This document shows, in pieces, positions 1 to 8,063 of a stretch of 64,000 nucleotides of DNA. The notes beneath the pieces are model-generated. The model made no database searches, was not told the origin of the DNA, and saw nothing but the letters and a program-made list of their open reading frames with translations. Made by a program: the position numbers and the translations under genes. Within the stretch, counting starts at the first letter, position 1. Each line of letters starts with the position of its first letter. This DNA comes from Brevibacillus thermoruber 423 (lineage in GTDB: Bacteria > Bacillota > Bacilli > Brevibacillales > Brevibacillaceae), in the NCBI RefSeq assembly GCF_000454065.1, contig NZ_KE695652.1, forward strand, positions 147,291-211,290, written 5' to 3'.

Positions 1-491
1 GTTGCCCCGGCCGGTGTCCGGACGCGCAGCCAGTCCTGCTGCTGGCCGGTAATCTCCAGCGCGGTTCCCTGGGGCAGCACCTGCAGAATCGGGTGTTCCA
101 CCCCCGGTCCCTTGCGCAGGCGCAGGGCGTCGGCCAGGACCGTGCCGCGTTTGGAAACGGAAGCCGGCTGGGCGGGACGAACGCTGCCGGCTGTTCCCTT
201 CGTCCCGGGCTCGTCCCCTTTTTTCAGATAATAGCCGGCCACCCAGCCGCTGGTCCGGCCGGTACTGATTTTGGCCCACCCGTAGGATTCCTGGGAAATG
301 GATACGATGGTGCCGTAGGGCAGGGAGCCGACAATCGGTGCGTCCATGCTCGGCTCGCTGCGGACGTTCAGCGAGGTGGCCGCTACCTTTGCGTTTTGGA
401 TGCCGCCCGCCTGCGCCGGCTCCGCAGGGAGGGAGGCGGCGCCGAGCAGCAGGGCCAATGTGAGAATTGTCTTGATCTGTCGTGGTTTCAT
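1..491 (-). CDS. Secreted protein with bacterial SH3 domains (C-terminus outside window)
   Basis: Reading leftward from an ATG at 489-491, the frame stays open to the window edge (163 codons). A ribosome site AGGAGA lies about 8 bases upstream. Residues 1 to about 27 form a Sec signal peptide (basic start, leucine/alanine core, AQA-type cleavage site). Two SH3b-like repeats follow at roughly 32-88 and 100-160, carrying the typical LNVRSEPS and LRLRKGPG strands and GWV motifs. Such repeats bind cell wall and often precede an amidase or NlpC/P60 domain, but the catalytic part, if any, is beyond the edge, so the enzyme type cannot be stated. Confidence 0.8.
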   Translation of the reverse strand, partial: MKPRQIKTILTLALLLGAASLPAEPAQAGGIQNAKVAATSLNVRSEPSMDAPIVGSLPYGTIVSISQESYGWAKISTGRTSGWVAGYYLKKGDEPGTKGTAGSVRPAQPASVSKRGTVLADALRLRKGPGVEHPILQVLPQGTALEITGQQQDWLRVRTPAGA

Positions 492-1017
492 TCGTGTCTC
501 CTCTGGATGTCGGTATCAATCGTTGTTGGACACCATTATAGGAGGCATTTGCCGATTGCAGTAGGGCATTTTTTCCTGATTTGCGCCCCTGGCCGTAAAA
601 ACCGTCCGCGGGGAGCCGCCATGAAAACAGGTGCGTACAGACCGGCGAAAACGCAAGATACAGGGAGCTAGGAGCCGGGATCAGTGAAGCAGGCAGACCC
701 AAACGCGGGAAAGGCGCGATTTTTCCGGGAGGCGCCGGCTTTTGCGCCGTACGCACGTTCGTCAACACACCCTGTATATGGTAAAATAGAGCCATGAAAC
801 AGGAAAGGATCTTGATACCGATGGGTCCGTACAAGACCGTCTGGAAACGTTATGACCTCTCCTACATCTAGCGACGTAGCCGTTGATCGTCTCTCGGGCG
901 ACCCAACCTGCTACGAAAGCGAGATTGTGGATATGAAACGAGATCGAATCGTCCGGAGTTCCTCCGTAGCCGGAAGGGCGCCCGCGCCAAAACGGTGTAC
1001 GATGCGAGGAATCCCAG
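492..1017. other. Intergenic stretch with no confident gene
   Basis: This 526-base gap separates the divergent SH3 protein and YitT genes. A TAAAAT element at 784-789 could be a -10 box. It is followed by a possible 25-codon frame (ATG 794 to TAG 871) that lacks a good ribosome site. No known RNA family or repeat was recognised. Confidence 0.4.
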
Positions 1018-1680
1018 ATGAGGAGAGCAGTTGCGTACGTTCGACAATTGTGTTGGATTGTGTTCGGCGCGTTTGTTTTGGCTTTTGCGTATTACCACAT
1101 CAATGCTCAGAACCACTTGTCGGAGGGCGGGTTTGTCGGGTTGGCCCTGCTGGCCAAGTACGCGTTTGACCTGTCGCCGGCGATCATGACGCTGGCGCTC
1201 GACATTCCGCTGTTTCTCGTCGCCTTTCACGTGAAGGGACGCCAGTTTCTGGCCAACACGATGATCGCTTCTTTCGCCTTTTCCGGCTTTTACGATTTGT
1301 TTGAGCGGTTCTCGCCGCTGCACATCGATCTGAGCGGCTTCATGCCGCTGGCCGCCCTGCTGTCCGGCCTGCTGACCGGATGGGGGGCGGGGATCGTGCT
1401 GCGATACGGCGGCGCCACCGGCGGGGACGACATCCTGGCCGTGCTGCTCAGCCGTCACACCGGTCTGTCGATCGGGACGGTCTTTCTCCTGCTGGACGCG
1501 CTGGTCCTCAGCCTGTCGCTGTTGTACCTGCCGCTCCGCGAAACGCTTTACACGATCCTGGCGGTGGCGATTGCCAGCCGGGTGATCAACTGGACCGCAG
1601 CCGCAGGCGGGCGGGCACACGATCGCGCCGAATCCGAAACGGAAAGCATTCCGCGCTCGCTCACCCTGCCACACCATTGA
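1018..1680 (+). CDS. YitT-family membrane protein, short form
   Basis: A 220-aa protein with about five or six hydrophobic segments and the YitT/DUF161 signature region GGATGGDDIL near residue 140. Full-length YitT proteins are about 280 aa and end in a soluble DUF2179 domain. Here that domain is replaced by a short polar tail, so this is the membrane half only. Transport substrate is unknown for the family. The start at 1018 has AGGAA six bases upstream. The gene is followed by a strong terminator and so seems to be transcribed alone. Confidence 0.8.
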   Translation: MRRAVAYVRQLCWIVFGAFVLAFAYYHINAQNHLSEGGFVGLALLAKYAFDLSPAIMTLALDIPLFLVAFHVKGRQFLANTMIASFAFSGFYDLFERFSPLHIDLSGFMPLAALLSGLLTGWGAGIVLRYGGATGGDDILAVLLSRHTGLSIGTVFLLLDALVLSLSLLYLPLRETLYTILAVAIASRVINWTAAAGGRAHDRAESETESIPRSLTLPHH

Positions 1681-1737
1681 TGCCGGACCGGCTTCAGACC
1701 GGATGAGTGAATCGCCGGCCGGTCCATCCAACGCGAA

Positions 1738-1788
1738 CCCCTCCCGGAAAAACAGCGCGTACGGCTGTTTGCCGGGAGGGGTTTTTTT
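1738..1788 (+). terminator. Intrinsic terminator after YitT gene
   Basis: Stem CCCCTCCCGG at 1738-1747 pairs with CCGGGAGGGG at 1772-1781, followed by seven T. Confidence 0.9.
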
Positions 1789-1888
1789 GCGGCAAAAGGG
1801 CCGCTTGTGTACGTACTTGTCTGTCTCCAGCCTCGATCTTGTGAGATAATGAGGGGACAAACCACCAAAGGATCAGGAGGCGCTTTTC

Positions 1889-2698
1889 ATGACATTGCTT
1901 CGAGACATCGGGAACACGCTGGAGAAGGTGCGTGAGGCCAATCCCCTTGTCCACAACATCACCAACGTCGTCGTCACCAACTTTACCGCCAACGGCCTGT
2001 TGGCCCTGGGCGCTTCGCCTGTCATGGCGTACGCCAAGGAAGAGGTGGCGGACATGGCCAGGATCGCCGGCGCGCTGGTGCTGAACATCGGCACGCTGAA
2101 TGAGGCGGAGGTGGAGGCCATGCTGATCGCGGGCCGGTCGGCCAATCAGCACGGCGTGCCGGTCATTTTCGACCCGGTGGGAGCGGGGGCGACACCGTAT
2201 CGGACGAAAACGGCCCAAACGATCATGCGGGAGGTCCGGGTGTCCGTCATTCGCGGCAATGCTGCGGAAATCGCTCATGTGATCGGCGAGAACTGGACGA
2301 TCAAAGGCGTCGATGCGGGCGAAGGGAGCGGCGATGCCGTCTCGCTCGCGCAATCGGCGGCGAAGCTGTTGGGCACGACCGTCGTAATCACGGGGAAAGA
2401 GGATGTCATCACGGACGGCCGCACCACCTACCTCATCCGCAACGGCCATCCCATCCTGACCAAAGTAACGGGAACGGGTTGTCTGCTCACGTCCGTTCTG
2501 GGCGCGTTTGCCGCGGTGGAGAAAGACGTGCTGCTGGCGGGGGCGTCCGCTCTCGTCAGCTATGGCGTGGCGGCGGAACTGGCTGCTGCCGGGAGAGGAG
2601 CGGAGGGGCCGGGACGTTTTCAAATCGAGTTTTTGAATCAACTGGCGCGGATTTCTGCGGACGATGTCCACAGGTACGGAGCGATCGACCGCGTGTAA
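1889..2698 (+). CDS. thiM: Hydroxyethylthiazole kinase
   Basis: A 269-aa ThiM homologue that phosphorylates 4-methyl-5-(2-hydroxyethyl)thiazole, a salvage step for the thiazole half of thiamin. The family motifs PLVHNITN near the start, the FDPVGAGAT segment and the glycine-rich KVTGTGC catalytic/ATP-binding motif near residue 193 are all present. AGGAGG lies eight bases before the ATG. Unlike most thiM loci it has no thiE or thiD next to it, and no TPP riboswitch was seen upstream, so salvage here appears uncoupled from the usual operon. A terminator follows. Confidence 0.95.
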   Translation: MTLLRDIGNTLEKVREANPLVHNITNVVVTNFTANGLLALGASPVMAYAKEEVADMARIAGALVLNIGTLNEAEVEAMLIAGRSANQHGVPVIFDPVGAGATPYRTKTAQTIMREVRVSVIRGNAAEIAHVIGENWTIKGVDAGEGSGDAVSLAQSAAKLLGTTVVITGKEDVITDGRTTYLIRNGHPILTKVTGTGCLLTSVLGAFAAVEKDVLLAGASALVSYGVAAELAAAGRGAEGPGRFQIEFLNQLARISADDVHRYGAIDRV

Positions 2699-2757
2699 AC
2701 CGGGGCGAAAGGAGAATCGACCGAGCGGCGGCCTGACTGCCGTCCCGCTGCTGCGCG

Positions 2758-2788
2758 AAAAGGGCCCCTTGTGAACAAGGGGCCTTTT
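2758..2788 (+). terminator. Intrinsic terminator after thiM
   Basis: GGCCCCTTGT at 2763-2772 pairs with ACAAGGGGCC at 2775-2784, followed by TTTT. Confidence 0.85.
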
Positions 2789-2878
2789 CGTTGCCTTCCG
2801 AAAGCGGAACCGGTACAATGAAACAAGCGCACGGCCAACATCTTCTCTTTTAACCAGAAAAAAAATTTAAAATACCAC

Positions 2879-2907
2879 TTGAAAAAGCTTTGGAGATGTG
2901 ATAGATT
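2879..2907 (+). promoter_or_regulatory. Housekeeping promoter of the tRNA cluster
   Basis: TTGAAA (2879-2884), a 17-base spacer and TAGATT (2902-2907) lie 36 bases before the first tRNA. An A/T-only run just upstream (about 2858-2873) resembles an UP element, as expected for stable-RNA genes. Confidence 0.75.
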
Positions 2908-2942
2908 AATTCTTGCCGATGAGAGAACGGCAAAAACGATCT

Positions 2943-3035
2943 GGATGGATGTCCGAGAGGCCGAAGGAGCACGATTGGAAATCGTGTAGACGGGGATAAC
3001 TCGTCTCGTGGGTTCAAATCCCACTCCATCCGCCA
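2943..3035 (+). tRNA. tRNA-Ser (GGA)
   Basis: Acceptor GGATGGA pairs with TCCATCC. The anticodon loop carries GGA, and the long variable arm is typical of class II tRNA. The 3' CCA is encoded. First gene of the 11-tRNA array. Confidence 0.95.
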
Positions 3036-3045
3036 TCAAACACCT

Positions 3046-3122
3046 GGCCCGTTGGTGAAGTGGTTTAACACAGCAGCCTTTCACGCTGTCATTCAGGGGT
3101 TCGAATCCCCTACGGGTCACCA
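3046..3122 (+). tRNA. tRNA-Glu (TTC)
   Basis: Acceptor GGCCCGT pairs with ACGGGTC (one G-U). Anticodon TTC sits in a CAGC/GCTG arm. TTCGAAT T-loop and encoded CCA are present. Confidence 0.95.
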
Positions 3123-3212
3123 TAGGAAAAGCCCCTGGCCCCTGTCCGGGGGACCCCCCGCAAAGCACTCGGATCTGCTGAGAAGCCTCCGTTTCACTTT
3201 GCGGGACGGAGC

Positions 3213-3288
3213 GGAGGCTTAGCTCAGCTGGGAGAGCATCTGCCTTACAAGCAGAGGGTCGGCGGTTCGATCCCGTCAGCCTCCACCA
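3213..3288 (+). tRNA. tRNA-Val (TAC)
   Basis: Acceptor GGAGGCT pairs with AGCCTCC. Anticodon TAC lies between CTGC and GCAG. The 3' CCA is encoded. Confidence 0.95.
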
Positions 3289-3310
3289 CCTTTATGGGAC
3301 AACGGCATAT

Positions 3311-3397
3311 GCGGTCGTGGCGGAATTGGCAGACGCGCTAGATTCAGGTTCTAGTGGTGGCAACACCGTGGAGGTTCAAGTCCTCTCGACCGCACCA
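3311..3397 (+). tRNA. tRNA-Leu (CAG)
   Basis: Class II tRNA with acceptor GCGGTCG/CGACCGC, anticodon CAG within CTAGA/TCTAG, long variable arm and encoded CCA. Confidence 0.95.
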
Positions 3398-3451
3398 TAC
3401 CCAATGTCCAAGCTTCAGGAAATGCGCTTTTTTCGAGCGGTTCCGTCACGT

Positions 3452-3527
3452 GCGGACGTAGCTCAGCTGGTAGAGCGTCGCCTTGCCAAGGCGAAGGCCG
3501 CGGGTTCGAGCCCCGTCGTCCGCTCCA
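3452..3527 (+). tRNA. tRNA-Gly (GCC)
   Basis: Acceptor GCGGACG pairs with CGTCCGC. Anticodon GCC lies between CGCC and GGCG. T-loop TTCGAGC and encoded CCA are present. Confidence 0.95.
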
Positions 3528-3549
3528 GTTCAACACCCTTACATGTTTT

Positions 3550-3626
3550 GTGCCCTTAGCTCAGCTGGATAGAGCGTTTGACTACGAATCAAAAGGTCGG
3601 GAGTTCGAATCTCTCAGGGCACGCCA
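3550..3626 (+). tRNA. tRNA-Arg (ACG)
   Basis: Acceptor GTGCCCT pairs with AGGGCAC. Anticodon ACG lies in a TTTGA/TCAAA arm; A34 would be converted to inosine by TadA. CCA is encoded. Confidence 0.95.
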
Positions 3627-3673
3627 TACGCAAGAGGTGGGAAGTTGGCGCAGCCCGCGTCTCACCTCCACGT

Positions 3674-3750
3674 CGGGAAGTGGCTCAGCTTGGTAGAGCG
3701 CTTGGTTCGGGACCAAGAGGTCGCAGGTTCAAATCCTGTCTTCCCGACCA
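3674..3750 (+). tRNA. tRNA-Pro (CGG)
   Basis: Acceptor CGGGAAG pairs with CTTCCCG. The seven-base loop TTCGGGA gives anticodon CGG, a fourth-box reader common in GC-rich genomes. CCA is encoded. Confidence 0.92.
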
Positions 3751-3819
3751 TTCTTTTTCTCATCAGCAACGGGCGGCGCAGAGCGGCATCCGATCTTCTG
3801 CGCTGACCGATTATCGCGT

Positions 3820-3893
3820 GCGGGTGTAGTTCAATGGTAGAACCCCAGCCTTCCAAGCTGGTCGCGTGGGTTCGATTCCCATCACCCGCTCCA
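3820..3893 (+). tRNA. tRNA-Gly (TCC)
   Basis: Acceptor GCGGGTG pairs with CACCCGC. Anticodon TCC lies between CCAGC and GCTGG. CCA is encoded. Second glycine tRNA of the array. Confidence 0.95.
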
Positions 3894-3902
3894 TATATTT
3901 CT

Positions 3903-3979
3903 GGCGGTGTAGCTCAGCTGGCTAGAGCGTTCGGTTCATACCCGAAAGGTCGGGGGTTCAAGCCCCTCCACCGCTACCA
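3903..3979 (+). tRNA. tRNA-Met (CAT), elongator type
   Basis: Acceptor GGCGGTG pairs with CACCGCT, anticodon CAT, CCA encoded. The paired first position and overall match to the Bacillus elongator tRNA-Met argue against initiator tRNA or tRNA-Ile2. Confidence 0.85.
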
Positions 3980-3988
3980 TATGTTCAT

Positions 3989-4065
3989 GGCGATCGTGGC
4001 GAAGTGGTTAACGCACCGGATTGTGGCTCCGGCATTCGTGGGTTCGATTCCCATCGATCGCCCCA
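3989..4065 (+). tRNA. tRNA-His (GTG)
   Basis: Has the extra G at position -1 (3989) facing C73, acceptor GCGATCG/CGATCGC and anticodon GTG in a CCGGA/TCCGG arm. CCA is encoded. Confidence 0.95.
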
Positions 4066-4105
4066 TTTTCATGTTCACCAAGGGAAGTCCCCAACCCAGA
4101 CACAT

Positions 4106-4190
4106 GCGGTCGTGGTGGAATTGGCAGACACACCATCTTGAGGGGGTGGCGGGGCGACCCGTGCGAGTTCGAGTCTCGCCGACCGCACCA
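4106..4190 (+). tRNA. tRNA-Leu (GAG)
   Basis: Class II tRNA with acceptor GCGGTCG/CGACCGC. Stem CCATC/GGTGG holds loop TTGAGGG, giving anticodon GAG. CCA is encoded. Last gene of the array. Confidence 0.92.
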
Positions 4191-4208
4191 TCTATTATCA
4201 GCAAGCAC

Positions 4209-4251
4209 AGCCCGGTGAGTGCAGCAAATCGCTGCAGGCGCCGGGCTTTTT
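4209..4251 (+). terminator. Terminator of the tRNA array
   Basis: AGCCCGG (4209-4215) pairs with CCGGGCT (4241-4247), with an inner GCAGC/GCTGC stem, followed by a T run. Confidence 0.85.
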
Positions 4252-4271
4252 GGTTTGAGTCGGCTGCTGTA

Positions 4272-4730
4272 CTAGATAAAGCGCTTGATGTCGTTGATCG
4301 CCGCGAGATGCAGCCCCTCGTGAAAAATGGTTCGCACCAAAACCTGGGCGATCGTGTGCATGCCCGACTCCGTGGCGGGAAACTCTTCTTCCAGCCGGTG
4401 GCCGTACGTCTCCCGGATGAAGCGCGGCTGTTCCTGCAGAAGCTGCCGCAGCGTATCCAGCGAAGGCGGAGTCGCACGCCAGTCCGCCGGTTTCGTGCCG
4501 TAGTTGAACCACTCGCGAAAGCCCTCGGGCAGAGGGATCTCTTCCTTGGTCAAATGGATGATCCACAGATACTGGTCAAGGTAGATATGGCCCAGATGCC
4601 AGCGAATGTTGTTGGAAAAACCGGCGGGAATGACATCCGCCTGTTCCTCCGTGAGGTGTAAGACGGAATCGAGTGTCGCTTGCCGGTAATCGAGCAGTTG
4701 CGTGAACAAAACGTTATGCCGCTTTTCCAT
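4272..4730 (-). CDS. DinB-family four-helix-bundle protein
   Basis: A 152-aa DinB/YfiT-like protein. These proteins fold as a four-helix bundle with a histidine-coordinated metal. Candidate ligands are His48 (in RWHLGHI) and His137 and His141 (in FHEGLH). Some relatives are thiol-dependent transferases (bacillithiol S-transferase) and others are damage-inducible with unknown activity; the sequence does not separate these. A paralogue with the same PAGF/NNIRW and FHEG landmarks lies at 50141-50620. The gene stands alone between the tRNA terminator and the opposing intergenic region. Confidence 0.85.
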   Translation of the reverse strand: MEKRHNVLFTQLLDYRQATLDSVLHLTEEQADVIPAGFSNNIRWHLGHIYLDQYLWIIHLTKEEIPLPEGFREWFNYGTKPADWRATPPSLDTLRQLLQEQPRFIRETYGHRLEEEFPATESGMHTIAQVLVRTIFHEGLHLAAINDIKRFI

Positions 4731-4832
4731 GGTCAGGCGTCCCCTTCACTTTCGAAATTTTGTGATGATTCAATTCGCGGCGGTTTCGCCGTTTCCTGTC
4801 GGGGCGGCAAAACGGATTGGGAGCGGAGAACG

Positions 4833-4878
4833 CAAAGAAAGCGGGCGTGCCAACCCTGTATCCGGTCGGCACGCCCGC
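4833..4878 (-). terminator. Terminator of the EamA transporter gene
   Basis: A perfect 11-base inverted repeat, GCGGGCGTGCC (4841-4851) and GGCACGCCCGC (4868-4878), followed on the minus strand by TTTCTTT. Confidence 0.75.
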
Positions 4879-4938
4879 ATGGCGTAGGATGCAGAAGCGC
4901 TGAACCGTGCAGCGCCTACCCGTACCCGGCGGCTTCCG

Positions 4939-5847
4939 TTACATCCCGTGCCGGTGCGGCTGCCGGGCGGGGGCGAACAGCCGGTTCCACTTGATCTGCG
5001 GCACGGCGATGGCGGCCAGAATCATCAGGACGCCGCCCCACTGGCTGAGGCTGACCTGTTCGCGCAGCACCAGACTGGAGAGCAGCACGACCGTCGGCAG
5101 TTCGGCGGCGCTGAGAATGGTCGCCAGTCCGTTGCCGATGCGCGGAACGCCGATCGACAGACAGAGAATCGGGATGGCCGAGCCGAAGCAGGCCACCAGC
5201 AGGGCGTACGGCAGGAGCCCGTCCCACAGTCTGCCGTTGATGAGGAAGGTCGGCGGGTAGGCCAGCGACAGGATCAGCGCGGCCAGGCCGATGGAGACGG
5301 CGCTGCGCAGGTACGGATTCATGTCCGGCGCCAGCCGTCCGCTGAGAAAGATCACCATGGCAAACGTAAAGCCGGACAGCAGGCCATAGATCAGGCCGGT
5401 GAAGCTGACGTCCTTCAGGCCGGTTTCCGCCAGGCCGCTGGCGAGCACGGTGCCGATGCCGAGGAGGACCAGCGAGACCCATTTTTCCGGTCCGGGCCAT
5501 TTGCGGTCGGCGATCGACTCGATCAGCACGCCGATCCAGGTAAACTGGAAGAGCAGCACGATGGCGAGCGAGGCCGGGATGTCGCTGACCGCCCGGTGAT
5601 AAAACAGGCTGGTGCCCGCCATCATCAGGCTGGACGGCAGCAGGATCAGCAGGTGGAGCAGTCGAAACCGCTCCCTGGACAAGAACAGCGCGACGACGGA
5701 CATGATCAGCGCGCCGAACACGAGCTGCCCGCCGCTTAATTCGTATGGGGTAAAACCGGCGTGAAAGGCGAATTTCATGATGACGGAGAGCACGCCGTAG
5801 CTGCACGCTCCGGCCAGGACGAGCAGCACGGATCGCCAGTATGTCAT
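4939..5847 (-). CDS. DMT-superfamily transporter with two EamA domains
   Basis: A 302-aa membrane protein with about ten hydrophobic helices arranged as two EamA repeats. Each repeat ends with a conserved proline/glycine-rich segment (for example near GVPRIGNGLATILSAAELP in the second half). EamA proteins export small metabolites such as amino acids or purines; the substrate is not evident. The ATG at 5847 is chosen over an upstream frame extension because GGAAAGGA precedes it and the hydrophobic core begins at once. It is transcribed divergently from rarD from a shared, symmetric promoter. Confidence 0.85.
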   Translation of the reverse strand: MTYWRSVLLVLAGACSYGVLSVIMKFAFHAGFTPYELSGGQLVFGALIMSVVALFLSRERFRLLHLLILLPSSLMMAGTSLFYHRAVSDIPASLAIVLLFQFTWIGVLIESIADRKWPGPEKWVSLVLLGIGTVLASGLAETGLKDVSFTGLIYGLLSGFTFAMVIFLSGRLAPDMNPYLRSAVSIGLAALILSLAYPPTFLINGRLWDGLLPYALLVACFGSAIPILCLSIGVPRIGNGLATILSAAELPTVVLLSSLVLREQVSLSQWGGVLMILAAIAVPQIKWNRLFAPARQPHRHGM

Positions 5848-5892
5848 GAGCGAACGTTCCTTTCCTGTGACAAAACATAAGAGTGTGAGCCT

Positions 5893-5922
5893 ATTGTACA
5901 ATAGATTCGGAAATGATACAAT
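5893..5922. promoter_or_regulatory. Symmetric divergent promoter
   Basis: On the plus strand TTGTAC (5894-5899), 17 bases, TACAAT (5917-5922). On the minus strand TTGTAT (complement of 5916-5921), 17 bases, TACAAT (complement of 5893-5898). The same bases therefore form a good promoter in both directions. The minus one lies 46 bases before the EamA start; the plus one points to rarD with a roughly 180-base leader. Confidence 0.7.
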
Positions 5923-6112
5923 AAAAGTTTATGTATCGCTTCATCTGGCTGCCGTGATAATTCGTTACCATGCTAAACAACTGCCTTGGCAGCGCGCGAA
6001 CATGTGCCGGCCGTGACGCCCGGGACCGGTATGCTGCTTGTGAATAGATAGCTGTTCCGGCCTGCTTCGGCTACACTAGAGATGACAAGAGAGAATGATG
6101 GAGGCAGGAGAG

Positions 6113-7021
6113 ATGAGGAAGGGTGTCTTCTACGCGGTGGCCGCCTATTTGGCCTGGGGATTGCTGCCGCTCTATTGGAAGGTGTTTCAGGAAATGGCCG
6201 CGTGGGAAATTCTCGCCCACCGGATCGTCTGGTCCGTCTTTTTTGTCGCCCTGCTGCTGTTTGTGACGAAGCGCTGGCGGCAGATGAAGGAGGCCGTTTC
6301 CACGGCGAAGGAAAGGGGCGCGCTCTTCCTGTGTTCGCTGTTTGTCAGCGCCAACTGGCTGATTTTCATCTGGGCGGTCAACAACGGCAACGTGATGGAA
6401 ACCAGCCTCGGGTACTACATCAACCCGCTGCTGAACGTGCTCTTTGGCGTCTTGTTCCTCAAAGAGCGGCTGGGAAAGGGGCAGTGGACAGCCATCGCGC
6501 TGGCCGCGGCCGGCGTCTCCGTGATGACGGTGCATTACGGCAGGGTGCCGTGGGTCGCCATTTCCCTCGCGTTGACGTTCGCCTGCTACGGACTGGTCAA
6601 AAAGATGATCAAACTGGAAGCGATCGTCAGTCTGGCCTGGGAAACGCTGGTGGTGGCACCGCTTGCGCTGGGGTATCTGGTGACGCTGCACGTCAGCGGG
6701 ACGGATACGCTTTCCCACGTGGCGGGCTGGCAGATTGCGCTGTTGACCCTGTCCGGCGTGGCGACGGCCCTGCCGCTCTACTGGTTCGCCCAAGCCGCCA
6801 AGCTGCTGCCGCTGTCCACGGTGGGATTTATCCAGTACCTGGCCCCGTCAATCTCGCTGTCCATGGCGGTCTTCCTGTTCGGCGAGAAGTTTACCAACGT
6901 CCACCTGGTCAGCTTCGGCCTGATCTGGAGCGCGCTGATCGTGTTCACGGTCAGCACGATGCGGAAAAAGCCGGTTCCCGCACAGCGGCCGGTGGAGCTG
7001 GCGATCAAAAAGGAAGCGTAA
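6113..7021 (+). CDS. rarD: EamA-family transporter RarD
   Basis: A 302-aa, roughly ten-helix membrane protein of the RarD branch. It starts with the diagnostic KGVFYAVAAYLAWGLLPLYWK segment region and contains SANWLIFIWAVNNGNVMETSLGYYINPLLNVLFG further on. RarD relatives were named for chloramphenicol sensitivity in E. coli; the natural substrate is unknown. ATG 6113 is preferred over 6095 because GGAGG (6100-6104) lies eight bases before it. A bidirectional terminator follows, shared with the converging pdxK. Confidence 0.88.
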   Translation: MRKGVFYAVAAYLAWGLLPLYWKVFQEMAAWEILAHRIVWSVFFVALLLFVTKRWRQMKEAVSTAKERGALFLCSLFVSANWLIFIWAVNNGNVMETSLGYYINPLLNVLFGVLFLKERLGKGQWTAIALAAAGVSVMTVHYGRVPWVAISLALTFACYGLVKKMIKLEAIVSLAWETLVVAPLALGYLVTLHVSGTDTLSHVAGWQIALLTLSGVATALPLYWFAQAAKLLPLSTVGFIQYLAPSISLSMAVFLFGEKFTNVHLVSFGLIWSALIVFTVSTMRKKPVPAQRPVELAIKKEA

Positions 7022-7024
7022 AAC

Positions 7025-7071
7025 AAAAAAACTCCAATCTGTCCCGATTGGCGGACGGATTGGAGTTTTTT
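7025..7071. terminator. Bidirectional terminator between rarD and pdxK
   Basis: AAAAAACTCCAATC (7025-7038) pairs with GATTGGAGTTTTTT (7058-7071), giving a T run on both strands. Confidence 0.92.
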
Positions 7072-7075
7072 GCTG

Positions 7076-7891
7076 TCAGGCATTTTGCAGGCTGCGGTAT
7101 GCGCCGTGATGCGTCGGTCCGACGTATTGGTTGAGCGGGAAGGAGTGGCGGATCGCTTCGGTGATGAACGCCTTGGCTACCGCTACCGCCTCGCGCACCG
7201 ATTTGCCTTTGGCCAGCTCCGCACAGATGGCGGCGGAGTAGGTGCAGCCGGCGCCGTGCGTGTAGGTGGTGTTGATCCGCTCGCCTTCCAGAATGTCAAA
7301 CGTGTGGCCGTCGTACAGGACGTCAATCGCTTTTTCGTGCGCGAGCTTGCCGCCGCCTTTCACCAGCACGTAGGCCGCCCCTTTGTCGTGAATGCGCTTG
7401 GCGGCTTCTTTCATGTCGTCGACGGTTTTCAGCGCCCCCATTTGGCTCAACTGACCGGCCTCAAACAGGTTGGGGGTAACGACAGTGGCCCGGGGAACGA
7501 GGACGTCGCGCAGGCTGGCCGCCACTTCCGGATGAAGCACTTCGTCCGCCCCCTTGCAGACAAGCACCGGGTCGACGACGACGTTCTTCAATTGGTATTG
7601 ATCGATTTTCCTGGCCGCCAGCTCGATCAGCTCCGTCGTGCCCAGCATGCCGGTTTTCACGGCGTCGACGCCGATGCCGGAGAGGACCGTTTCCAACTGC
7701 TTCTCCAGGGTGCCGAGGTCGATTGGAAACACCTCGTGAAACCAGGAATTGTGCGGATCTTGGGCAACAATCACGGTCAGGGCGGTCATTCCGTAGACGC
7801 CCAGCTCCTGAAACGTCTTCAGGTCGGCCTGGATGCCGGCGCCGCCGCTGGTGTCAGATCCCGCGATGGTTAACGCTTTGCGAATCGTCAT
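7076..7891 (-). CDS. pdxK: Pyridoxal/pyridoxine kinase, ThiD-like fold
   Basis: A 271-aa ribokinase-fold kinase, the same length as B. subtilis PdxK and closely similar to it as recalled: KALTIAGSD near the start, GGAGIQADLKTFQE, VDPVLVCKGA and the THGAGC anion-hole motif near residue 215. The Bacillus protein phosphorylates pyridoxal, pyridoxine and pyridoxamine, and also accepts hydroxymethylpyrimidine, so a thiamin role is possible. The ATG at 7891 matches the family N-terminus; a TTG at 7918 would add nine residues without support. It sits alone. Confidence 0.92.
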   Translation of the reverse strand: MTIRKALTIAGSDTSGGAGIQADLKTFQELGVYGMTALTVIVAQDPHNSWFHEVFPIDLGTLEKQLETVLSGIGVDAVKTGMLGTTELIELAARKIDQYQLKNVVVDPVLVCKGADEVLHPEVAASLRDVLVPRATVVTPNLFEAGQLSQMGALKTVDDMKEAAKRIHDKGAAYVLVKGGGKLAHEKAIDVLYDGHTFDILEGERINTTYTHGAGCTYSAAICAELAKGKSVREAVAVAKAFITEAIRHSFPLNQYVGPTHHGAYRSLQNA

Positions 7892-7994
7892 GGCAGATGT
7901 CTCCCTTTGCAGCCGCAACTGGTGGTGCGGTTCGTTTACGTTCTACCTAAATTGAAGAGGAAAACAAGAGCGGTGTCAATACGTTCGCCCGATG

Positions 7995-8025
7995 AAAAAA
8001 CGCCTCTCCGGCTGGGAGAAGCGTT
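7995..8025 (-). terminator. Terminator of small gene 8064-8234
   Basis: On the minus strand AACGCTTCTCC and GGAGAGGCGTT form a stem followed by TTTT. Confidence 0.85.
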
Positions 8026-8063
8026 CCGTGATCCTGGGCGGTTTTCTATGTAGGTTTTCTCTA

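Noticed and set aside
3317-4218. Open frames across the tRNA cluster
   Set aside because: They run through mature tRNA sequences and carry the repeated VAQLARA/SSPV-type artefact peptides typical of translated tRNA genes.
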